21,584 nt of DNA from NCBI GenBank assembly GCA_046542315.1, contig JBKHBO010000029.1:1-21584 (forward strand). Reading direction: 5' to 3'. This DNA comes from PWPR01 sp046542315. GTDB lineage: Bacteria; Bacillota; UBA994; PWPR01. Below the pieces are notes generated by a model. It ran no database searches. It had not been told where the DNA came from and saw only the letters and a program-made list of their open reading frames with translations. The first letter of the stretch is position 1. Every line of letters starts with the position of its first letter. Of the stretch, positions 1 to 7,463 are shown piece by piece. The translations under genes and the position numbers were made by a program.

Positions 1-347
1 TCATTTTCGCTTAACTCTAATTTGCCTTTATCTCCGACACGTGATAAATAATATTCAGAAATCATCTTAAACAATAACTGCGAATCATATTTATCTTGTC
101 TTTTCTCAATTACTCTTCCTAAATACTTGATTATTGAGCAAGCTTTATATCCAGACTCTTCTCTAACCTCTCTTGTTAGAGCATCCTTAGCAATTTCATT
201 TTTTTCTATTGCCCCTCCTAGAAATTTGTAGTCTCCTCGAGATGTTCTAATTAATAAAATTTTATCCTTTTCAATGACCACTGCCCTTACAGCTGTGCGA
301 ACGGATTCTTTAATATTTGTATTCATAAAACTTTTATCTATTTGCAT
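1..347 (-). CDS. Nudix hydrolase, C-terminus cut by window edge
   Basis: The reading frame starts at an ATG (347-345) and is still open at base 1, so about 115 residues are visible and the C-terminus is missing. Residues 45-67 match the Nudix box GX5EX7REUXEEXGU exactly (G45, E51, R59, E60, E63, E64, G66), preceded by the usual beta-strand with an 'ILLIRTSRGDYKFLGG' pattern. Nudix enzymes hydrolyse a nucleoside diphosphate linked to another group, using Mg2+ held by the box glutamates; the substrate cannot be read from this fragment. The gene lies 17 nt downstream of the 113-residue unknown gene on the same strand, so it is probably the third gene of the DUF1576 operon. I see no strong Shine-Dalgarno sequence before 347; an ATG at 326 is an alternative start. 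Family call is firm, substrate unknown. Confidence 0.85.
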   Translation of the reverse strand, partial: MQIDKSFMNTNIKESVRTAVRAVVIEKDKILLIRTSRGDYKFLGGAIEKNEIAKDALTREVREESGYKACSIIKYLGRVIEKRQDKYDSQLLFKMISEYYLSRVGDKGKLELSEN

Positions 348-364
348 AATAAACTACACATATA

Positions 365-706
365 CTATGAGAATTTCCTTGAAATACTCATTTTGAGAAT
401 TCCATTTTCATACTTAACTTCTCCATCATCTACTAATGAACCTAATAAGTATAATTCTTGTTTAGAATTATTAGTTCCTAATAAGCCCCAATAGTACTCT
501 TCCAATTCTGTCTGCCTAGAAGACTTCAAAATTTCATTTAATTTATCTAACTCTTTTGGCTCACTATCACTTTTTCCACTAAGCTTTATTTTCAACCCCA
601 AAGAACTATAATTCACATTAATATCAATATCAGTTACATTATTACTAAAATAATAACTTACAAGCTCTGATAAAATCTTAGAAACCTTATTTCTTTCATT
701 TGTCAA
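365..706 (-). CDS. Unrecognised 113-residue cytoplasmic protein, coupled to DUF1576 gene
   Basis: I do not recognise this family. The protein has no signal peptide, membrane segment or cysteine motif. An N-terminal helix (about residues 1-20) is followed by alternating hydrophobic/polar residues typical of a beta hairpin (25-45), a charged helix (48-70) and a second short sheet region (83-110), suggesting a small alpha/beta fold. The start is a TTG (706-704) chosen because AGGGGG lies 8 nt upstream; that Shine-Dalgarno sequence is made from the last codons of the DUF1576 gene, whose TAA stop is at 713-711. The 4-nt gap plus shared sequence implies translational coupling and a role linked to the DUF1576 membrane protein. 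Existence as a gene is well supported; function is unknown. Confidence 0.7.
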   Translation of the reverse strand: MTNERNKVSKILSELVSYYFSNNVTDIDINVNYSSLGLKIKLSGKSDSEPKELDKLNEILKSSRQTELEEYYWGLLGTNNSKQELYLLGSLVDDGEVKYENGILKMSISRKFS

Positions 707-710
707 AATC

Positions 711-2042
711 TTAACCCCCTACTTTTATATTCCTTCTAATTGAGTCAAAAATAGGTACTAATATCGCTGCTACGAACCCTCCTGCTAGACCATTATTATA
801 TAAATTCATTCCACCATGTAAATATCCTACATTCATAACAACTGCCATATGAACAAACCCTGCAATTACGCCATACTTAAATCCATAATATCCTGCTATA
901 GGAGCTAAAGTAGTTCCAAATAATGCAGCGAGCAAAGCTCCTGTAGACTCTGGAGTCCATATCTGCAATAAAGTTGCTAGATATACTCCTAAAATTACTG
1001 GGAAAATATTCTTAACATGTTTTCCAAAAGCACCAAACCCTACAACTGTGAAAACCCCACCCAAAATAGGTCCACTTAGCTCTCCACCTACTAATAAAAC
1101 ATAACCAGTTGTAATAAACCCTAACAAAGCCATGTTAATTAAAGAAGCGCTAAATCCGTCCGAGCTAACGAAATCCGATACTAGTCTTCCTGGTTGGTTA
1201 AATACGTGTAATAGTTCTTTTTTTGTATCATAACTAAAATATAATCCTACAAAAAATAGAATCGAAAAGAGAGTAAATAAATAAATTGTAAGTATCTCGT
1301 TATATCCACTAGCTACTATTAAGGTTGATGGGTTATTTAAATTAAAAGCTCTTAATACCGACATAAAAAGCATACCAACTATACCACAAGTAAACCCAAT
1401 ATTATATAAATTGAAACCTTGGTGAAAGCTAACAAAGTGATTAGCTAAAGACGGCAATATAAATCCTGCTGATATACCTAGAATTATTCCTAAAGTTATA
1501 GATAAATAAATTGGTAAATCTAGTCCAAAAGCAACCTGACTTACTAATGGACCAAGAGCAGTCCCAAAAAAAGCTATCAATAAATACTTACTAAAACTCT
1601 CTTTATGAAACACTGAATAAGCATAAACTCCAAAAATTACTGGCCAAATGTTGAACATATTTTTACCAAAGAATGAAAAACCTGCTATTGTAAAGATAGC
1701 TGCCATTATTGGTCCGTTCATGTTAATTTTATTTACATAACTTATGGTAGTAGCTATAAGCATTAAAAGTCCTGCATTAAATATAGCTGCACCGACATTT
1801 CCAACAACGAAATAATCTGTAACTAATATACTTGGTTCAACAATTATTTTTCTTAAACCAAGATATATTTCATAAGGAGTATTAAATAGAAAAGATGAAG
1901 CTAATATTAATATACCTATGATAAAAATTGTTATGTATTTAATATCTTCATTGACGACTATAAATCCTTTTCTTTCATCGTATTCTAATGATGCTAAAGA
2001 ATTCTCTCTTATTGTTTTAACAAAATCTAATGTCTTTTCCAT
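711..2042 (-). CDS. DUF1576 family polytopic membrane protein with internal duplication
   Basis: A 443-residue integral membrane protein with about ten or more hydrophobic segments. It contains two homologous halves in direct repeat: residues 109-140 (NGPIMAAIF ... VIFGVY) match 323-354 (SGPILGGVF ... VILGVY), 159-166 match 375-382 (FGTxLxP), and the NLYNxG motif recurs at 210-215 and 412-417. This is the layout I recall for DUF1576, a family of uncharacterised Firmicute membrane proteins. Two matching halves, each with conserved Gly/Pro/Asn-rich motifs, suggest a transporter or channel-like fold, but no substrate is known. The start ATG is preceded by GGGGGT 8 nt upstream, and an in-frame TGA just before it rules out a longer form. 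It is followed after 4 nt by the 113-residue gene. A Trp-rich small ORF overlaps its start. Confidence 0.8.
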   Translation of the reverse strand: MEKTLDFVKTIRENSLASLEYDERKGFIVVNEDIKYITIFIIGILILASSFLFNTPYEIYLGLRKIIVEPSILVTDYFVVGNVGAAIFNAGLLMLIATTISYVNKINMNGPIMAAIFTIAGFSFFGKNMFNIWPVIFGVYAYSVFHKESFSKYLLIAFFGTALGPLVSQVAFGLDLPIYLSITLGIILGISAGFILPSLANHFVSFHQGFNLYNIGFTCGIVGMLFMSVLRAFNLNNPSTLIVASGYNEILTIYLFTLFSILFFVGLYFSYDTKKELLHVFNQPGRLVSDFVSSDGFSASLINMALLGFITTGYVLLVGGELSGPILGGVFTVVGFGAFGKHVKNIFPVILGVYLATLLQIWTPESTGALLAALFGTTLAPIAGYYGFKYGVIAGFVHMAVVMNVGYLHGGMNLYNNGLAGGFVAAILVPIFDSIRRNIKVGG

Positions 2043-2089
2043 TCATACAACCCCCATAAGTATAATTCTACAATATTGTACCACATCAT
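2027..2089 (-). other. Candidate 20-codon Trp/Tyr-rich upstream ORF before DUF1576
   Basis: In the 52-nt gap between the broken ycaQ gene and the DUF1576 gene, a strong AAAGGAG (just overlapping the ycaQ TAA stop) directly precedes two adjacent ATG codons (2089-2084). From there a 20-codon frame runs to TAG at 2029-2027, 13 nt inside the DUF1576 coding region in another frame. Three of 20 codons are Trp and three are Tyr. It could be a leader peptide, or a device that delivers ribosomes to the DUF1576 start by termination-reinitiation. It could equally be chance next to a leftover Shine-Dalgarno sequence. I did not find a clear terminator/antiterminator pair to go with it. Confidence 0.3.
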
Positions 2090-2094
2090 CTCCT

Positions 2095-3279
2095 TTATCC
2101 AATTATTTTTTTGCTATTTACTTCAATTTCTGAACATTGGTTGAAACTAGCAAATCTTTCTAGCCTTTCATAGATCAACTTAACCAGCTTTTTTTTTATT
2201 TTCAACTCCATACTCCACCAATAATTCTTAACTTTCATTCTATCTTTTTTCTTGTTGGAAACAATTTCAATTCTTCCAATAAAACTATCCTCATATAAAA
2301 CTGGCAAAACATAATATCCATACTCCCTTTTTTTAGAAGGGGTATATACATCCCATCTATAATGAAAATTGAAAAGATCAAAAACTAAATTTCTATCCCA
2401 TAAGAGATTATCTAATGGTGCTAAAAACTCTACTCTGTTATTTAACTTTATATCATCTATATTTGATAAAAGTCTCGCATCTTCAGTTGTTATATAAACC
2501 TTTCTACCTAGTTTTTTTATGAAATATTCTTTAAGCTTTCCTTCATCTAATAATCCTTTTATAGCTTCTCTTCTTTGTTTTGCTTTCAATCCCCTTATTC
2601 CAAGCCAAGCATCACTTGATAAATTATAAACCATTCCTATTCCTTCTATGCGCCTATAGACATACCATTTATAATAATCTTTTAATGTCTGATTAGGATC
2701 TTTTTCTTGTAGATATTTCTTATCTATGTGTTTTTTAGCTAAATCATAATACTTCTTAGTATTATTCTTATGATGAACTATTAATTTTCCTTGATAATAA
2801 AGAGTTTCAAGGACTGCCCTTGATAGCCTAGTTGATGATCATGACCAATCAACTTTTTGATCAAAATCCAAGTCACTAGATGATACAGGTCCTAGTTGAT
2901 TAACAGTTTCATAAATCTCTTCAATTACTTTTTAAACTTCTTCTTTACTTCTAAAAGACGGCTTTATTTGCTCTCGATTTCTTTTAAAATACGGCCAATC
3001 TTTAGTAGGTAGAATTGACATGTTTTTATCGTAATAATCAATTAATTCTCTGTCTTTGTATAGTAACTCATACAACATGGATTTAGAAAAGTTATTGACT
3101 CTAGCTTGAAGTACTAACTCATGGTTTTTGCCACACATATCAATAGGATCAAATTGAATGCAATTGACATCCTCAATGTATTGATATACTCCTTCTTTAT
3201 TGATGTATCTATGCTCTCCTAATAATCCTTGTTTAAGTAAAATAAATCTCTTTGTTTGTTTTATTGTTAATTCCATCAT
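2095..3279 (-). pseudogene. ycaQ: ycaQ/AlkX-type DNA glycosylase (HTH_42), two in-frame nonsense codons
   Basis: Read through, this frame encodes about 394 residues, the normal length of winged-helix HTH_42 (YcaQ/AlkX/AlkZ) DNA glycosylases, which remove bulky or crosslinked alkylated bases. The N-terminal part carries the family pattern 'GVYQYIEDVNCIQFDPID' including Q42-F43-D44, the QxD catalytic motif of the YcaQ/AlkX branch, then LVLQARV, ELIDYYDKN and LPTKDWPYF. The frame is interrupted by TAA at 2934-2932 and TGA at 2841-2839, both in the same frame, and continues without any frameshift to TAA at 2097-2095. The TGA sits in 'VDWSxSSTRLSRA', where I recall homologues having Trp, so it looks like TGG to TGA. 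Two point nonsense changes and no indels suggest recent inactivation. The two open pieces are 2932-3279 and 2095-2634 (plus the open stretch between). It lies 29 nt downstream of the SDR gene. Confidence 0.85.
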
Positions 3280-3308
3280 TATTCACTCAGTTTAACCCCT
3301 TCTTCTCA

Positions 3309-4073
3309 TTAACTAGCCATCCATCCACCGTCAACCATTAAATTAACTCCTGTCATATATCTTGCGTCATCACTTGCTAAAAATACTGCTGCAGTTGCAA
3401 CATCTTCTGGCTTACCAAGCCTTGGCATTGGAGTGCGTGATTGTGAGTAAGCAATTGATTCTTCTGTAGTTGGCCTACCTGTTAAAATTCTACCAGGTGC
3501 AACTGCGTTACATATGATGTAGTCTTTTGCATAGTCAGCTGCAATTTGTCTTGTTAAATATACTAATCCACTCTTACTTACTCCATAAGACATATTCTCC
3601 AGTGCAGCTACCATTCCATGTTGTGAAGTTACATTAACAATTCTTCCTCTGGCTTCATTAATCACTTCTTGTTTCATCATTTGTTGTATAGCTCTCTTAC
3701 ATCCAAAAAATGAACCCTTTAAATTAACATCCATTGCCTTATCCCATTCTTGCTCACTGGTCTCTAATAACTTATATCCACCACCCATATATGCTGCATT
3801 GTTTACATATATATCAAGTTTATTATATTTTTCAACAGTTTTTGACACTAAAAAGTCAACTTCGCCCCACTTTGATACATCTGTCTTTATAAAAAATGCT
3901 TCTCCGTCAAACTCATTTATCGATTCAACAACTGACGGTCCGCCTTCTATTGGTTTTTCTCTTATATCAGCAACCACAACAATTGCACCTTCTTTGGCAT
4001 ATTCAACTGCAATAGCTCTGCCTATACCGGATGCTCCACCTGTTACAATTGCTACTTTTCCTTTTAACTTCAT
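3309..4073 (-). CDS. Short-chain dehydrogenase/reductase (SDR), NAD(P)-dependent
   Basis: A classical SDR of 254 residues that fits the usual length of about 250. It has the cofactor motif TGGASGIG (11-18), an acidic D36 at the end of beta-2 that favours NAD(H), NNAA (91-94), N117 and the catalytic S150-Y163-K167 set (YGVSK). The C-terminus ends in the usual 'YMTGVNLMVDGGW'. Such enzymes oxidise or reduce alcohol/keto groups of sugars, polyols, steroids or acyl compounds; the substrate is not visible here. The longest frame starts at 4082, but AAAGGA abuts that ATG; the ATG at 4073 has the correct 8-nt spacing and is preferred. A promoter is visible upstream. The gene is divergent from the DUF296 gene and heads the minus-strand run SDR-ycaQ. 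Confidence 0.9.
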   Translation of the reverse strand: MKLKGKVAIVTGGASGIGRAIAVEYAKEGAIVVVADIREKPIEGGPSVVESINEFDGEAFFIKTDVSKWGEVDFLVSKTVEKYNKLDIYVNNAAYMGGGYKLLETSEQEWDKAMDVNLKGSFFGCKRAIQQMMKQEVINEARGRIVNVTSQHGMVAALENMSYGVSKSGLVYLTRQIAADYAKDYIICNAVAPGRILTGRPTTEESIAYSQSRTPMPRLGKPEDVATAAVFLASDDARYMTGVNLMVDGGWMAS

Positions 4074-4102
4074 TAAAACCATCCTTTCTATGCACTATAA
4101 TT

Positions 4103-4131
4103 ACTATACTTTATTTAGTTAAATTAAGCAA
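4103..4131 (-). promoter_or_regulatory. Promoter for SDR gene
   Basis: On the minus strand, TTGCTT (4131-4126) is separated by 17 nt from TATAGT (4108-4103), a good sigma-A type arrangement. It lies about 30 nt upstream of the SDR start, inside the 156-nt divergent region shared with the DUF296 gene. A second TATAGT-like match lies a few bases downstream. Confidence 0.5.
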
Positions 4132-4229
4132 TTTTACTATTAATTCTATTATATATTTTTGAAGATAAATTTTTGATTAAAGGAGTTTAAACACTTTTGT
4201 GGAATAAATAATTAAAGGAGATGATAGTT

Positions 4230-4778
4230 TTGAAAGATAAACATAGCTGGGAATTAGATGCAAAGAAACCTAATGAATATCACAGTTGCGAAACCACAAG
4301 GGGAAGAGAATTTATTATAAGGTTAACAACAGGCGCTGACCCGTTACTTGCAATACGAGAATTCGCTATAGACCATGACATAAAATTCGGTAAAGTTCAT
4401 GCAAGTTTTATGGGAGCATTTCAACCTACTAATTATGATATATGGGTTCCAAATGTAAATGACCCAGAAGATTGGAGTAATGAAATAACAGCAAAGAATA
4501 CTAGTTTGAGCATGCTTTGCTCAATTAGTGGGATGATTAGTCAAAGACCAAAAAAAGACGGTCAAGAAGAAACTTTTGTTGCAATGCACTTTGTTTCCGG
4601 TGGAGCTTGGGATAGTGCTACTTTTGGGGGCCACTTAGAGGAAGGCACAAGAGTCAAAGGAGTTATGTGTGTTTTTGTAACAGAGCTATTAGATATTGAG
4701 GTAGAGTATCAAGCCAATGTCAAGCCAGGAGATAGGTATCCTGAAAATTTCTATGTTAGCACAAAGACCAAAAAGTAA
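4230..4778 (+). CDS. PPC/DUF296 domain protein
   Basis: A 182-residue protein matching the PPC (plants and prokaryotes conserved, DUF296) domain. The N-terminal 'FIIRLTTGADPLLAIREFAIDHDIKFGKVHASFMGAF' region matches the family strand-helix-strand, and the C-terminal 'HFVSGG ... FGGHLEEGTRV' region carries H120 and H135, which correspond to family histidines that can bind metal. Prokaryotic PPC proteins form trimers and their role is unsettled; in plants the domain partners an AT-hook. The longest frame begins at ATG 4221, but AAAGGAG directly abuts it; the TTG at 4230 has a 9-nt spacing and is the better start. It is divergent from the SDR gene and followed by a small membrane protein. The insertion around residues 66-115 (NYDIWVPNVNDPEDW ...) is longer than in typical PPC proteins. 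Confidence 0.8.
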   Translation: MKDKHSWELDAKKPNEYHSCETTRGREFIIRLTTGADPLLAIREFAIDHDIKFGKVHASFMGAFQPTNYDIWVPNVNDPEDWSNEITAKNTSLSMLCSISGMISQRPKKDGQEETFVAMHFVSGGAWDSATFGGHLEEGTRVKGVMCVFVTELLDIEVEYQANVKPGDRYPENFYVSTKTKK

Positions 4779-4814
4779 TTAATTGCTTATCTTCTTTCTA
4801 ATAAATTGATAATA

Positions 4815-5042
4815 ATGAGTTATATAAAAATATTAACTAAGCCTATTTTAAAAAATTCAAGAATAAATTTAGTAGTCATTTTAATAATTTTCATTGCTCT
4901 AACCGCTTATGGCTACATTCAAAGTAATTCTTTTAGTTTGTTAAGCAATATTATATTTACTGTAGTTCTAGCTTTTATATTATATTTTTTTGAACAGTTA
5001 ATACTAGTGATTGTAATAAAAATTAATAAAATGAAAAGGTAG
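4815..5042 (+). CDS. Small two-span membrane protein, unrecognised
   Basis: A 75-residue protein (78 if a TTG at 4806 is used) with two hydrophobic segments, about residues 20-37 and 44-68, and lysines at both ends, consistent with a helical hairpin with both ends in the cytoplasm. I do not recognise the family. I see no clear Shine-Dalgarno sequence before either start, so the start is uncertain. It lies 36 nt after the DUF296 gene, probably on the same transcript, and its stop codon is inside the stem of the terminator that follows. That placement supports it being the real last gene of the plus-strand unit. Confidence 0.5.
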   Translation: MSYIKILTKPILKNSRINLVVILIIFIALTAYGYIQSNSFSLLSNIIFTVVLAFILYFFEQLILVIVIKINKMKR

Positions 5043-5070
5043 CTTGAAGTTAAGATCAAGCTACCTTTTT
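5034..5070. terminator. Bidirectional intrinsic terminator
   Basis: A perfect 14-bp inverted repeat (5034-5047 with 5056-5069, core GGTAGCTTGA / TCAAGCTACC) with an 8-nt loop, flanked by A-run and T-run on opposite sides. It sits between the convergent small membrane protein (stop 5040-5042) and the M24 operon (stop 5075-5073), so it can end transcripts from both sides. Confidence 0.85.
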
Positions 5071-5072
5071 AT

Positions 5073-6257
5073 CTACTTAATAAGCCAAATTTCTTTTTGT
5101 GGCTTGGCTAAAAATTTACATCCATCTTTTGTTATTAAGATATTTTCTTCTTGGGAAACATAGCCTTTAGAAGTTTTTATGCCAAACTCTAAAGTATATA
5201 CTTGATTCTCTTCAATTTTTTGAAGTGGTCGACTCCCATATCTTTCCCATCTTGGTCCTAAAATGCTACCTCCATCATGTGCCCAAATTCCAACTTGGTG
5301 ACCAAGTGCATGTTCATACTCTGGATAGCCATACTCTTTTAGAGTATCTCTTGCAATTTGATCAATTTTGTAGCAAATCACTCCTGGCTTTATAGCCTTA
5401 GCAGCTCTTTGAATACCTAGTTGAACAACTTTAAAAGCTTTCTGGATCTCTTCTGGTACACTTGTCTCATCTTCATCTAAGACATACCATATTCTCTGCA
5501 AATCAGAACTATAGCCTTCATATTTTACTCCAAAATCAAGATGCAATACATCGCCTTTTTTAAGTTCTATATCTCCAGGGGGCATGTGTCCTCCTAAAGA
5601 TTCAACACCACAGTTTACTCCTGGGTCATATTCATAATCCCATGAGGCTTCCAAATCTAACTCACCCATCTTTTGATGCATATAATTAGATATTTCTTTT
5701 TCAGTCCATCCTACTTTAACATCCTTAGTTAGCTGGTCAAATAGATCTATTGTATAATCTACTGCCTTTTGTATTCTCCTTATTTCTTCTTTAGTTTTTC
5801 TCCCTCTAACTTTAGAGTAAAGCTCATCTGCTGAAATCAGTCTCTCTTTATAGGGTGTCTCTGCTAAATAATTGTTTAATCTTAAATACATTCCATGAGA
5901 TAATCCATCTGCAGACACGTTATCTTGTGAGAAATTGATAGCGATTTGCTTTGGCTTATATCTATCTAAAATCTTTAGAAGGTCCCCCTTGACACTTTCT
6001 GTATATGGAATTACCTCTTTATAGACTCCTAGTCTTTCAATGTTTCCATGGTCTCCTTTTCCAGTAATAGCAACCGTTTCACCACTTTTTGTAATAATAA
6101 AGGCTGCTTGCCAAACAATATTTGTTCCTGCCACAAAGTGCATCGCAGGATCATTGTTTTCGATTGTTTCTCTGACAAAAGTGAGCCACATGTCAATATC
6201 CAATTCCTGCATTATTCCTATAGCTTGGTTAACTTTTTCTTGAATTAATTTATCCAT
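5073..6257 (-). CDS. M24 metallopeptidase (Xaa-Pro peptidase family), full metal site
   Basis: A 394-residue M24 'pita-bread' enzyme: a creatinase/prolidase N-terminal domain (about 1-150) and the catalytic domain (about 155-390). All five ligands of the dinuclear metal centre can be matched: D241 (LDFG), D252 (SSDLQR), H320 (ALGHQVG), E357 (TLEFG) and E370 (SQEEN), plus the accessory H316 and H327. It should therefore act as a metal-dependent (Mn/Co-type) aminopeptidase P or prolidase-like hydrolase of Xaa-Pro or similar bonds in the cytoplasm. The Shine-Dalgarno TTAGGT lies 7-8 nt before the ATG and includes the TAG stop of the preceding gene; the gap is 8 nt. It is the last of three co-transcribed M24 genes and the most divergent, so it has probably kept a different activity from the other two. 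Confidence 0.85.
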   Translation of the reverse strand: MDKLIQEKVNQAIGIMQELDIDMWLTFVRETIENNDPAMHFVAGTNIVWQAAFIITKSGETVAITGKGDHGNIERLGVYKEVIPYTESVKGDLLKILDRYKPKQIAINFSQDNVSADGLSHGMYLRLNNYLAETPYKERLISADELYSKVRGRKTKEEIRRIQKAVDYTIDLFDQLTKDVKVGWTEKEISNYMHQKMGELDLEASWDYEYDPGVNCGVESLGGHMPPGDIELKKGDVLHLDFGVKYEGYSSDLQRIWYVLDEDETSVPEEIQKAFKVVQLGIQRAAKAIKPGVICYKIDQIARDTLKEYGYPEYEHALGHQVGIWAHDGGSILGPRWERYGSRPLQKIEENQVYTLEFGIKTSKGYVSQEENILITKDGCKFLAKPQKEIWLIK

Positions 6258-6265
6258 TTATATAC

Positions 6266-7450
6266 CTAACCGCAAATAAGATCTTTGAGCTCTCGAGGAT
6301 AGTGAGTAACAATCTCAAATCCACTTTCAGTTATTACACCTGTATCAGAATGTCTAAAGCCACCAAGACCAGGGATATATATTCCTGGTTCGACTGAAAC
6401 TACCATGCCTGGCTTCATAATTGAATCATCTCCTATGTCAAAAAAGGGCGCTTCATGTCCTTCTAATCCAATATTATGTCCTTGATGATGACGCCAATAG
6501 TCCCATAAATTATTTATTTCAAAAAATTCTCTAACAGCTTCATCAACTACACTATATGGTTCACCAGGCTTAATAGCTTCAAAAGCAATTTGTTGAGCCT
6601 CATACATTAAATCAAAATACTTTTTCTGATCTGCACTAGGCTCTCCAACAAACATAGTTCTTTCTAATTCGCTGTGATATCCACCAAGATCTCCACCGGC
6701 TCCTGTCACTAATGTGTCACCTGGCTTAAAAATAGCATTAATCGTTTGAGAATGAGGTAAGGCTGAATGTGCTCCTATTTGTCCTCTGTAACCAGCACTT
6801 ACCCCTCTACCTCCCATGGCTACATACTTATCACCTAACGTTTCAATCATCTCTCTAGTAGCTTCCATTGAAGCTCTCATTGAAACTTGTATTTCACTTA
6901 CACCTGGAACAGTATATTTTTGCAATAATTCATGAACTCTATCGCCCCATTTTGAGCTAGCTTTAATTAGCTTAATCTCATTTTCTGATTTTATCATTCT
7001 CATTTCTACTATATAATATGCAATATTCTCAGTTTCAATTTTAGGCAACATGTCTGTTAGTGAGGGACCTTCATAACCAAAAATATGTGGATAACCATTA
7101 GAATCTACACCGATTTTTTTATCATTTAAATTCATTTCTATTAACAGATCTTTTAATGTATAAATTGAATGTCTTGCACCAGGATATTCTGGGTATGAAA
7201 CTGAACGATCTAGAGCTGTACCTATCAGGCAGTGTTCTTCCTCTAACTTTGGTACATACATCACAGCTTCATCTTTTGTTAAAACGAAAGCCATTGGTCT
7301 TTCAGTTGGAATAAAGTTAAATCCAGTCAAATACTTAATTGCTGTGTTCCCAAAAAGACATGCTCCAGATAGACTTCTTCTATCTAATTCTTCTAATAAT
7401 TTCTCTTGTCTTTGTCTATGTTCTTCTACACTAATTCTTAATTTTTCCAT
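6266..7450 (-). CDS. Creatinase-like M24 protein lacking canonical metal ligands (paralogue A)
   Basis: A 394-residue member of the M24/creatinase fold, about two-thirds identical by eye to the next gene upstream. Aligned to aminopeptidase P/prolidase, three of five metal ligands are replaced: first Asp by G250 (VTGAGGDLGGY), second Asp by E261 (SELERT), last Glu by S368 (FRHSDTG). H325 (QGHNIG) and E354 (VEPG) remain, as do H321 and H332. Creatinase (creatine amidinohydrolase) is the known metal-free member of this fold and also has an 'ALERT'-type segment, so a metal-independent C-N hydrolase is a reasonable inference; the substrate is unknown. AGGAGGG precedes the ATG by 8 nt. It is the middle gene of the operon, 13 nt from the upstream paralogue. 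Annotation pipelines would probably call it an Xaa-Pro peptidase, which the residues do not support. Confidence 0.8.
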   Translation of the reverse strand: MEKLRISVEEHRQRQEKLLEELDRRSLSGACLFGNTAIKYLTGFNFIPTERPMAFVLTKDEAVMYVPKLEEEHCLIGTALDRSVSYPEYPGARHSIYTLKDLLIEMNLNDKKIGVDSNGYPHIFGYEGPSLTDMLPKIETENIAYYIVEMRMIKSENEIKLIKASSKWGDRVHELLQKYTVPGVSEIQVSMRASMEATREMIETLGDKYVAMGGRGVSAGYRGQIGAHSALPHSQTINAIFKPGDTLVTGAGGDLGGYHSELERTMFVGEPSADQKKYFDLMYEAQQIAFEAIKPGEPYSVVDEAVREFFEINNLWDYWRHHQGHNIGLEGHEAPFFDIGDDSIMKPGMVVSVEPGIYIPGLGGFRHSDTGVITESGFEIVTHYPRELKDLICG

Positions 7451-7463
7451 TTAAAGCCCTCCT

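Noticed and set aside
2095..3279. Genetic-code change with TGA read as Trp, as explanation for the ycaQ interruption
   Set aside because: The same frame also has a TAA, and Trp in all the other genes examined is TGG with no internal TGA, so ordinary nonsense mutation is the simpler reading.
2932..3279. A separate functional 115-residue gene
   Set aside because: It is the N-terminal part of the YcaQ family and the frame continues after the stop with the rest of the family sequence, so it is a fragment of a broken gene.
4806..4814. TTG at 4806 as start of the small membrane protein
   Set aside because: No Shine-Dalgarno supports it; ATG 4815 is in the same frame and is preferred, although neither start is well supported.
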